A DNA stretch of 64,000 bases from Pseudopyrenochaeta lycopersici (taxonomy: Eukaryota > Ascomycota > Dothideomycetes > Pleosporales > Pseudopyrenochaetaceae): the NCBI GenBank assembly GCA_003313425.1, contig NHZP01000007.1, positions 992,001-1,056,000 on the forward strand, written 5' to 3'. Positions 56,238 to 64,000 of this stretch are shown in pieces. Both the position numbers and the translations under genes were made by a program. The notes below the pieces were generated by a model, which made no database searches, was not told the DNA's origin, and saw only the letters and a list, made by a program, of their open reading frames with translations. The stretch's first letter is position 1. Every line of letters begins with the position of its first letter.

Positions 56238-56762
56238 AGCACCCACCATATGTTCACAGACTAATTTCGCTGCTGGTTCGTCCACGGTATGCGCAAGCGC
56301 TAAAAAGTTCAAGACTGCAAAAGACTGAATTCAAAGCAATGATATCAATTCCGATATAGATTAGATAATCTCAGGAACGTGGCACAATTCCTTCTACCAT
56401 GAGCAGTTGCTGTAACTTGAATTAGAGTTAGTGGTGCGTCGAAGATGCAGCAATGCAGTCCGCTACTCCGTGCAATAAGCCCCATCACTCCCGACATCGA
56501 TTGATGAGAACGGCATGATTTCCTAGTCACAAATCGGCCTTGATTGTCTGAACTTTTTGATTCATATAGATCTTGACATGGACGCCAACCCATTTCCGTT
56601 AAGACGATCGCCTGTCCATTCCTGACCCGCTTCATCACCCCCCTGCTTCCCTCTGATATCGTGAACTAAGGGTACATTGGTGAGTCGCTAGCTTGGAAGT
56701 CCCCGGCAATGCAATGCTTCGTGAGACAAAGGAAGAAAAGATAACACCTCCGCTAAGCACAC
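56238..56762. other. Convergent 3' intergenic
   Basis: 525 nt between the 3' ends of ERG8 and RPL35. A short minus-strand frame (56345-56638) has no domain. Only 3' UTRs are expected. Confidence 0.4.
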
Positions 56763-57474
56763 CTATGCCTTGACGGCGTACTTTCGCTGGGGGAAGTGTG
56801 TCTGCTTCTTCTTCTGCTTCTCGGTGACGAGCGAGGACTCGTGCTTAGTGAGTCTTCGGCGGATGGCGCGGGTCTGCTTGGATCGGAGGTCGAGGGGAGT
56901 GTACCTGCACGTGATTAGACAATGGTTCGTGATGAATCTTCTTCGACCTAACGCACTTCTTGCCCTTGTAGAACAGCCTCAGCTGGGCCCTCTGGTTGGC
57001 GTTGATGACGGTAAGGACCTTGGCGATGCCCTTGCGAACATCATGGATGCGGGTGAGCTTGGTGTTGGAGCCTCCAGCGACCTTAGCAGTCCTGAGCGAG
57101 ATCAACTCCCTTCAATCCGTCAGTATTCCATTCCCTTCAAATTTTGCTATCGGATAACGCACGACTTGAGGTCGGTGAGCTGATTCGCGAGGTCATCCTT
57201 GGACTTGTTCCACAGCTGGGCGGTCTTCTGCAACGATTGTGAGTATGGATGCGAGCGGTGCGAAGGATTCGATCGTGGTAGAACGTACAACTTTGGCAGA
57301 CTAAATTAAAAATGTTAGCATTTGGCTCCCTCATTTTTGGTATCATGAAGACAAATTTGCGACAGCAACGTTAGTGAAGAGGTGCAAAGGCTTGACCCCT
57401 CCACCACCTGCGCTTCCAAAGCTGCGCAATATATTCGTCTTCAGGCTTCGTAATTGAGAGCGGGAACGTACCAT
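56763..57474 (-). CDS. rpl35: 60S ribosomal protein L35 (uL29)
   Basis: Five exons: 57474-57472 (ATG only), 57300-57289 (12-nt microexon, SAKV), 57227-57163, 57109-56957 and 56904-56763, giving 124 residues, the normal length for eukaryotic L35. The joined N-terminus is [19 protein letters not shown]. Conserved parts follow: [57 protein letters not shown] and the basic tail ending RKYAVKA. Introns are 171, 61, 53 and 52 nt. It belongs to the large subunit near the peptide exit tunnel. Intron-rich 5' ends are usual for fungal ribosomal protein genes. It is divergent from GOS1. Confidence 0.95.
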
Positions 57475-57742
57475 TTTGACTGTTTGTTAGTATGACCGGT
57501 GGTGAAGATGGGGGTCTCGCGTGTCGTCTGCGGTTAACTTTTGTGTTGGCGAGACGAAATCGACAGGTGCAGTGTGCGGAGCTCGCTTCCCCGACGCCGG
57601 TGTCAATTTTGCGCTAGTGCCGATTTGCTCTGGAGCCTTGGCATTGCGTTGCGTCGGCAAGGCAGTGCGACCAACCTCATGATGCCAGAACTCCAGGAAA
57701 CGTTACTGCTGCTTCGCTTTTTGTCTTCACGACCTGTTCGGC
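57475..57742. promoter_or_regulatory. Bidirectional intergenic, rpl35/gos1
   Basis: 268 nt between two divergent start codons; the promoters of the ribosomal protein gene and the SNARE gene must both lie here. No specific element is claimed. Confidence 0.5.
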
Positions 57743-58493
57743 ATGTCTTCGACTGGCGGCGGATGGGCGCAGTTGCGCCAACAAGCGCGCACTCTTGAGC
57801 AACAAGTATGCACTGTTCACTCTTCAGCGGATTTAGTCGGCTTTCGTTGTTGCGGTAGCTAACGAGCCTGGATAGACAGAGACGCTGTTCCACACATACT
57901 CACAATTCGGTTCGACGTCAAATATACCCCCGAAACCTTCGGAAGAAGAGCTACGGGTAGAGGCGAGGCTCCAAGAAGTTCTTGAACAGAGAGATGGCAT
58001 AGTAGGCCAACTATCACGACTCCTCGACTCCGAATCAGCACACTCCTCTTCCGCCGTAAAGCAGAACAATTTAGCCAGGCACCGTGAGATACTCTCAGAC
58101 CACCGTCGCGAACTTGCCCGCCTCAAGTCCGCCCTCAGCGATGCTCGCAATAGAGCCAACCTACTTTCCAACGTACGATCAGATATCGACGCATACCGGT
58201 CTGCGAATCCAGGTCAAGCGGAGGCAGACTACATGCTAGACGAGCGAACGCGCATTGACAACTCACACAATGTAGCTGACTCAGTCTTGAGTCAGGCGTA
58301 TGCTGTACAGGAGAACTTTGGGGTTCAGCGAGAGACACTTGCGAACATCAACAGGAGGATAGTCGGTGCTGCCAGTCAGGTACCAGGCATCAATAGTCTG
58401 ATAGGTAGGATTGGCTCAAAGAAGAGGAGGGATGGAATTATTTTGGGAAGCTTCATCGCGTTCTGCTTCCTAATGCTGTTGTGGTTCAGGTGA
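57743..58493 (+). CDS. gos1: Golgi SNARE Gos1 (GS28)
   Basis: Two exons (57743-57805, 57876-58493; intron 70 nt) give 226 residues. The N-terminus MSSTGGGWAQLRQQARTLEQQ leads into TETLFHTYSQF, the usual start of GOSR1 homologues. A coiled coil follows (about 55-115; RLQEVLEQRDGIVGQL, REILSDHRRELARLKSAL), then the SNARE motif at about 145-200 (IDNSHNVADSVLSQAYAVQENFG...RETLANINRRI) and a C-terminal membrane anchor (GIILGSFIAFCFLMLLWF). The central layer residue is a Gln (Qb SNARE). It acts in intra-Golgi and ER-to-Golgi fusion. Confidence 0.94.
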
Positions 58494-58789
58494 TTCATAT
58501 ATGAGAGGTTTGGCTAGCTTCTGCGAGACATCTTCTCCGTTGCTGCTCAGATAGCGTCAGATCGATCTAGCTGCTGCTGTGACGGGGCTCGGGGACCTAT
58601 GCACACAGTAGGCAAGCTCCGGATGTATTCTGGATGATTTGGCCCTCATGCGCTCTACCTGTTTTGACTGATTGTGCTTTGGCGTTTGAGCGGGCTGGAT
58701 AACTTAATGATTTGAAAGGGGTATAGGCGAGGCATACGTCCTCTGTATGATGTACAATTATGTTTTACAGCGCTCCTCCAATTGAAGCA

Positions 58790-59740
58790 TTATTGGACGT
58801 CACCAAGGAGCTTTCGAACTCCCTTGTTCAAATCCTCCTTCTCAGTGCCCTCCGCATTGCCACTCCCTGCCCACCGAATCTTGCAATCCTCATCCACTAA
58901 GTAGACATATCCTACTCTCCCATTCAATAGCCCAATTGTCTCCCTAATCCTCTCACTGACGCCTTTTCTAATGACAAAATATTTGCCCCAATCCTCTCTC
59001 GGCCTCACAGCTCTGAGTCGCCATTGGAAGACAGCTATAATCCACGCCTTCATACTATTCTCTTCGATATTTATGTCGACCATCTGCGCGGTTTGGGGAT
59101 ATTCGGATAGAATATTGTGGAGCTCGGTGTTGGTGGCCTTCCCGGTGAAGGTTTGTGCCTGTGTCTCGCCCCATTGCGAGCTGTATACATTCACTATACT
59201 GATCTTGCCTTTCAGAACGGGTGTTGTATCTGCACTCTTCTCTGCGAGGTTTTCGCCATGGAAATTTGGGAAATATAGCGCTGCTTCTTTCTTGAATATG
59301 CGCGGGTTTGCCATGAAGGTCTTTCCCGACCTGTACTTCCGAATGTTTTTGAAATCACGAAAGTAATTTGTCCCCCATTTCTCAACGAGATCTTTGCGTT
59401 TTTCGAGATTTCGTTGCGACATCGTCATGCCGGAATAGTCTTTCTTCGTTTTAATATCACCGACATTCTCGCCAGCTTGTGGGGCATGTTTGAAGCCGAT
59501 AGGACGACCGAGAGGCTTTGGAATGAATATGTCGTCATCTTTTGGATCCGGAGTGGTTGTAGTCTCGACAGGCTTGGGGTCTGTTATAGGTCGGCGGAGT
59601 GTAGGTGCGGAGGCGAAAGTTCGAGTAGAGCGTTGCTGTGCGAACGAACGGGTTGCAATTCGCGTTCGACAGCGGAAACATATCGATGGGAAATTGACGA
59701 GAGTCCGCTGGAGGGGCAGTATTATTCTTGGCTGTAACAT
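58790..59740 (-). CDS. atp10: Mitochondrial ATP synthase assembly factor Atp10
   Basis: A single exon of 316 residues. The ATG at 59740 is chosen because the longer frame begins with TTG. The N-terminus (MLQPRIILPLQRTLVNF then many Arg/Ser/Thr and no acids) is a mitochondrial presequence. The ATP10 domain spans about 110-316: MSQRNLEKRKDLVEKWGTNYFRDF, KISIVNVYSSQWGETQ, NINIEENSMKAWI-like (VDINIEENSMKAWI), WGKYFVIRKGVSERIRETIGL and NGRVGYVYLVDEDCKIRWAGSG. In yeast Atp10 is an inner-membrane chaperone that helps Atp6 join the Fo sector. It is divergent from the DNA polymerase gene. Confidence 0.94.
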   Translation of the reverse strand: MLQPRIILPLQRTLVNFPSICFRCRTRIATRSFAQQRSTRTFASAPTLRRPITDPKPVETTTTPDPKDDDIFIPKPLGRPIGFKHAPQAGENVGDIKTKKDYSGMTMSQRNLEKRKDLVEKWGTNYFRDFKNIRKYRSGKTFMANPRIFKKEAALYFPNFHGENLAEKSADTTPVLKGKISIVNVYSSQWGETQAQTFTGKATNTELHNILSEYPQTAQMVDINIEENSMKAWIIAVFQWRLRAVRPREDWGKYFVIRKGVSERIRETIGLLNGRVGYVYLVDEDCKIRWAGSGNAEGTEKEDLNKGVRKLLGDVQ

Positions 59741-60013
59741 CGTTGTATGCAACAAAACGCACTGTTCGATGATGCGTGAGTATTGATTGAAGCACTGAGA
59801 CTAGCACAGAAGCGGCTGAAGGCTCACGTGCTCGCGCGTTGCACGATGACATCTAACGCGCTGCTGCCTCGACAACGTGTCGCAATCCATTCACCAGGCA
59901 GATCGTTGGCTAACACCAAGTTTGACTAGTTTTTGACCTCATTGAATAAATACCTCGCGGGATCTCATCATGTCCACCCAAACTCTCCGCCTTCACTTGT
60001 CAAGTCCCACTTC

Positions 60014-62446
60014 ATGGAAGCATTCGCCTTGAACAGGATCTTTCCAGAGCTCGATCAGTCGATCTCTGGTGCAGCACACCTGATGCCAGACCAAGAACTC
60101 TCAGCCAAGGAGGCATATTTTCACGAGCAGGCACTGCTTGATCTCTCTGATGATGAGGAAAACTTCCCGGACGAGGGCTTCAAGACTCTGGAGAGCGCGC
60201 TAGCAGACTCCAGAGCAATGCCGCCACCGAAGCTTGGGAAGCAGATGAGTAATGTTCTTGGACCAAGGCCTAAAGAGAGGCAAGCGGACTTCGAGACGCA
60301 CACTACAAATCAGCGTGCTGCTCTACGAGATGATCAACAACTGAATCGGCAATCAACACCGCCTGTGTCGCTTCTTATGAAGACCTTCTCGGCCACTAAG
60401 TTGCGAATTGGACCCGCTTCTAAAGACGACAAGGGCAAGAAATTGAAGAGAACGATTTCAGTGACCGAGTTGGCTGAGAAAAATCAAATCCCGTTCTATA
60501 AAGAGATGGGCGTCGTCCCACGAGAGCTGAAAAGTGGGAAGAACGTCAGGCAGGCAGACCATATCAAGTTGGAGCCAGAGCATAAGCAATTACTTCAAGG
60601 CAAGATTGTTTATTTCTATCCAAATGATGATATAAGTATGGTTCGTCGCACGCGCATACACAAGGCTATACAACTAGGCGCAGCGTGGGTTAACCGATGG
60701 CGAGACGATATCACGCACATCATGTGTGATGATGCAAGCTATACATATGCTCAGCTGATGCGGCACTTGAACAGAGCAGGCTTTCCCGTAAGGACTCTGT
60801 TTTCTGCGGCGTTGATCACACTAACCTCAAAGCAGAAGAAGATAGTCTTGGTCAAGTTTGATCCATACGTACCGCAATGCATACAATTTGGAACGCTTCT
60901 GGATCCGAGTGCGCAACGATTCCGAGTTAAAGGTGCGCCGCAATGGAGTCAGCAGAGCCAAGAAGAACCAGATGTTCCAGCTCTATCGCAGAGTTCACTT
61001 CAAATCAAGCCTTCAAGACGACAGTTGGCCGCTCAGGGGTCACCGAAAACGGAGTCTGTCCCAACTGAGGAGAGCGTGGCATCGTCTCAACCAGAACCTG
61101 CAGTTGTAGATAGGGTTAAGGACAGCTTTGTAATGCCGAGCCCAGAACGGGTTGGATCCACAGATGCAGAGACTACGAAACGCTTTAACGACGCTTTATC
61201 TCAAGCCATTCAAGTGGCCAAAGCCTCCGCACATTTGCCGCTCGATGAAGACGAAGATGCACAGTCTTTAACCGCAAGCTCTACAGATGAGGATGATGAC
61301 TCAGGAGCCGACGAAGAGCCTATTGTCATGGCACCCAAGCAGCCGAAAAGACTCAATATTTTGTCGAAAGCTTCTGTGTTGCGAGACAAGAATGCTCTCA
61401 ACCTGAATACTTTTCAGTGTATGGATCCAGGCGCTGGTGGCTCCTCTCTTCGAAACCCAAACGCTCGAACTATCCAAATCTTGGAAGAAATGTGCAAATA
61501 CTACGACCAAATGCAGGACACATGGCGGACACTCGCCTATCGTAAAGGCGTTACTACGCTCAAGAAGCAAACTACTAAGATCACTACTGCAAAGCAAGCT
61601 GCGGCACTCCCCTTTATTGGCTCTAGATTAGCCAACAAGATTGAGGAGATTGTGTTGACGGACCGTCTGCGTAAACTGGACAGCGCGCGTGATGACCCCC
61701 TGGACTTGGTCTTACGCCTCTTCCTTGGTGTGTATGGCGCAGGCTTGGTCCAAGCGAATAAATGGATTCAAGCAGGCCATCGCACGCTGGACGACCTCAA
61801 GACCAGAGCAAGACTTTCTGAAAATCACAAAGTTGGCATTGAGCGCTACGAGGACTTCAACTCTCGGATACCGCGCGCAGAAGTCGAGGCACATGGCGCT
61901 TTCGTAAAGCATGCGTTAAGCAAGATTGATGACAAGTTCGAGGCCACGGTCATGGGCAGTTATAGACGGGGCGCTAAAGATTCGGGAGATATTGATATGA
62001 TAATCACCCGGCCTGGCGCTTCGCTCGCTACGCTGCGTAGTGTCGTCTTTGACCAGCTTATACCACAGCTATACAAACAGGACTTCCTCAAAGCCTCGTT
62101 GGCAACTTCACGTTCCAAGGGCCGCATAGGCACGAAATGGCACGGCGCATCCTGTTTACCCTCGTCGAAAGTATGGCGTCGCTTGGACTTCTTGCTTGTC
62201 CCAGAGGAGGAGATGGGTGCAGCGTTGATATACTTCACCGGCAACGATATCTTCAACCGCAGTATACGACTGCTAGCGCAGAAGAAGAACATGCGATTGA
62301 ATCAGAGGGGACTGTATAAAGATGTTAAAAGGGATAGACAAGGGGCGAAACTGAATGAGGGGGTGCTTGTAGAGGGTAGGAGTGAGAAGAGAATATTTGA
62401 ATTGCTCGGAGTTCCCTGGCGGGAACCGCACGAGCGGATATGCTAG
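60014..62446 (+). CDS. pol4: X-family DNA polymerase (lambda/Pol4-like)
   Basis: A single exon of 810 residues. The open frame extends to 59933 from a TTG; the first ATG is 60014. A BRCT-like domain lies at about 195-290 (KIVYFYPNDDI, QLGAAWVNRWRDDITHIMCDD). A Ser/Pro/Glu-rich linker follows, then the polymerase beta-like core: 8-kDa region and HhH (ILEEMCKYYDQM, WRTLAYRKGVTTL, ALPFIGSRLANKIEEI, YGAGLVQANKWIQAG), and the palm motif GSYRRG (648-653). Catalytic Asp659 and Asp661 (GDIDMI) and Asp725 (RRLDFLL) are present. Such enzymes fill gaps in base-excision repair and end joining in the nucleus. The N-terminus is longer than in yeast Pol4. Confidence 0.92.
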   Translation: MEAFALNRIFPELDQSISGAAHLMPDQELSAKEAYFHEQALLDLSDDEENFPDEGFKTLESALADSRAMPPPKLGKQMSNVLGPRPKERQADFETHTTNQRAALRDDQQLNRQSTPPVSLLMKTFSATKLRIGPASKDDKGKKLKRTISVTELAEKNQIPFYKEMGVVPRELKSGKNVRQADHIKLEPEHKQLLQGKIVYFYPNDDISMVRRTRIHKAIQLGAAWVNRWRDDITHIMCDDASYTYAQLMRHLNRAGFPVRTLFSAALITLTSKQKKIVLVKFDPYVPQCIQFGTLLDPSAQRFRVKGAPQWSQQSQEEPDVPALSQSSLQIKPSRRQLAAQGSPKTESVPTEESVASSQPEPAVVDRVKDSFVMPSPERVGSTDAETTKRFNDALSQAIQVAKASAHLPLDEDEDAQSLTASSTDEDDDSGADEEPIVMAPKQPKRLNILSKASVLRDKNALNLNTFQCMDPGAGGSSLRNPNARTIQILEEMCKYYDQMQDTWRTLAYRKGVTTLKKQTTKITTAKQAAALPFIGSRLANKIEEIVLTDRLRKLDSARDDPLDLVLRLFLGVYGAGLVQANKWIQAGHRTLDDLKTRARLSENHKVGIERYEDFNSRIPRAEVEAHGAFVKHALSKIDDKFEATVMGSYRRGAKDSGDIDMIITRPGASLATLRSVVFDQLIPQLYKQDFLKASLATSRSKGRIGTKWHGASCLPSSKVWRRLDFLLVPEEEMGAALIYFTGNDIFNRSIRLLAQKKNMRLNQRGLYKDVKRDRQGAKLNEGVLVEGRSEKRIFELLGVPWREPHERIC

Positions 62447-62801
62447 ACGCAGGAATTCATGAGGATCATGAAGAGACGGCCTTGAAACATGGGACTTGAA
62501 AGATGGAACAATAGATCACAAAGTATGAATAATGTCTGGAAACGCGCACCAAGGGCATACCGCAGCAGCGGACCTAAGGCCCAAAGAATAGATCGTCTTT
62601 ACGAGAGCGGTACGTCAGCAGTCGAGATTAGCTCGTCTTCCCAAAACGCCACCTCTATGCCAAAGACAGTGACTCCAAACCACCATGTCAGAACTGTCGA
62701 AATCATGAATCGTAAATCAACGTGCCAACAATTATATACAGCATACGAGCTCCTTCGTTGCCACCAGTCATCTCTCAATCCACCTACTTGTGGCACTATC
62801 C
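62447..62801. other. Convergent 3' intergenic
   Basis: 355 nt between the 3' ends of the DNA polymerase gene and the small myristoylated-protein gene. A plus-strand frame (62489-63136) crosses into the latter gene and has no domain. Confidence 0.4.
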
Positions 62802-63422
62802 TTAGTTGTAATTTCTCGTCTCGGTGGCTTGGTCTGCTTCTCGGGCTAAGCGGTTCTCTTGGGCTGCTTGTTGCAGTGTCTGGTTATTCGTCTGTCGCTT
62901 TTGAGCATCGAGCTTCTTCTGCAAGTCACCAGGCGAGGTTTTGTTGGCTCGGGCCTAACATACGTATCAGCAAGTGTAGTTTCCATGGAATCTTACATGA
63001 TGTCCAACTTGTGCGGTGCCAGCTCCACTGGGATATTACCTGGACGAACATTGGACCTTGTGCCCTTCCGATCGCTAGGCCGTGTCCCTTGTGTTGTTCT
63101 GCTGGAGCTGGTGCCATCGTTGAGGAAGTCATGTAAGGTCCATTTACATCCAGACTCTTGTCATCATCGGCGGGACCGCCCTGGTCTTGCTTTCCAGATA
63201 GGAGTTGAAGCTTCTTACCTCTGCAGCGGCGGCAGCGGCAGCCTTTGGGTCATTTCCACTGTTCCCCTCCCCTAGCTTCCTAGGCGGGCCTCCCACCTTG
63301 GGTTTTGGTGTCGCAACATTACTCGGCACAGACGCTTTGGTCGCGGGCGCAGGTGTGGAACCCAGGGTCCGACCCTGGCCTTCGAAGTTGTCTTTAGACT
63401 GCTTGCCGCAGAGATTACCCAT
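62802..63422 (-). CDS. Small predicted N-myristoylated fungal protein
   Basis: Two exons (63422-63219 and 62954-62802) with a 264-nt intron (GTAAGA...TTAG) give 118 residues. The joined product reads AAAAAAAE-ARANKTSPGDLQKKL. MGNLCGK at the N-terminus is a strong N-myristoylation signal, and Cys5 is placed for palmitoylation, so plasma-membrane or vacuolar-membrane attachment is likely. The middle is Pro/Gly/Lys-rich and disordered. The second exon is a highly charged helix (LDAQKRQTNNQTLQQAAQENRLAREADQ). Similar short MGN(I/L)C proteins with a charged C-terminal helix are known across Pezizomycotina, but no function has been established. Neither exon is convincing alone; the join is what supports the gene. 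Confidence 0.78.
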
Positions 63423-64000
63423 TGATGATGTCGCGAGGAGCCGCGTATACTATTGGGATTGTCGCTGAAGGGTTGTTGGGTTGTAGAGGGGATAGTGAGG
63501 TGTGGCTGCGGCCGCGAATTGGAGATGGCGGAGGTGAGGCTGCGGAACAGGTCGTCAGCCTTGTGGCGGGGCAGGGCACATGCGAGCCTTGGGGTCGCTT
63601 GGGAATGCCGCCAAGTACCTGGTTCTCGGATACCGGCAGTGAAAGCGGTCAAGAGTTCAAATATGAGCGACGCATCGTGCTTCGTCTGCTCACATCTTTG
63701 GTGTTTGAGTCAGACGTGAACGGTGGTCGACTGCAAACAGTGCCAGGGCAAAGTTTGGCTCTGTTCTCGTAGGTACATGCTAAACAAATGTTCCAGCCGG
63801 CTGCAGAGCGCAGGAAGTTCCCCCCAGGACTCCCAGGAGAGCGTGAGTGGTTCCGCGTACTTTTGTAAATGTCAAATGGTGATATCAAGGGCACTGAATA
63901 TATCCAGGCCATGCGCTGTGGAGCTGCGGCAGCTTTATTTTTGCAGGCATGACGGTCTGCATTTCAGGGCGGACAACCAATGACAGCAAGCGTGGTATCG
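63423..64000. other. 5' flank of the myristoylated-protein gene
   Basis: The last 578 nt of the window. Overlapping short frames on both strands have no domain. It presumably holds the promoter of the preceding minus-strand gene. Confidence 0.35.

Overview
The window is nuclear DNA of a filamentous ascomycete, most likely a Dothideomycete (Pleosporales-like). This is inferred from short GT-AG introns (mostly 50-62 nt), genes on both strands about every 2.5 kb, and fungal families such as a CYA-5-like PPR protein, an rvt gene, an A-T-R-R reductase, DUF3433 and a fungal SLATT protein. There are no operons, rRNA genes, convincing tRNAs or CRISPR arrays. Exon structures were assembled by hand from splice signals and reading phase; every multi-exon model given closes in frame.

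1-10 kb: a tail-to-tail pair of secreted plant-cell-wall enzymes (GH30 and GH28 exo-polygalacturonase), then a gene-poor 2.5 kb stretch with a candidate solo LTR, then an rvt gene, a cellular gene related to reverse transcriptases. 10-28 kb is accessory-like. It holds a single-exon A-T-R1-R2 reductase (glycine betaine reductase type), a fungal SLATT two-TM protein with an 18-residue repeat tail, a (CTT)59 microsatellite, a DUF3433 membrane protein, a badly broken membrane-protein gene, a cytochrome P450 and a divergent fungal rhodopsin-domain protein.

28-34 kb is a compact RNA-processing group: Syf2, Esf2, Cwc25 and Kin17. 33-42 kb has a very-long-chain acyl-CoA synthetase/FATP-like protein, an MFS transporter, a TMEM19/DUF92 membrane protein and the proteasome chaperone Ump1. 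43-49 kb has a prenylated UBL3/MUB-type ubiquitin-fold protein, a conserved fungal protein of unknown role, and a zinc-knuckle-like gene interrupted by one in-frame TAG.

49-64 kb is housekeeping: a CYA-5/Pet309-like PPR protein, phosphomevalonate kinase, ribosomal protein L35 (with a 3-nt first coding exon and a 12-nt microexon), the Golgi SNARE Gos1, the ATP synthase assembly factor Atp10, an X-family DNA polymerase, and a small predicted myristoylated protein assembled from two exons.

The items most worth a second look are the rvt gene, in which the expected motif-A aspartate appears to be valine, and the SLATT protein with its helical 18-residue repeats.
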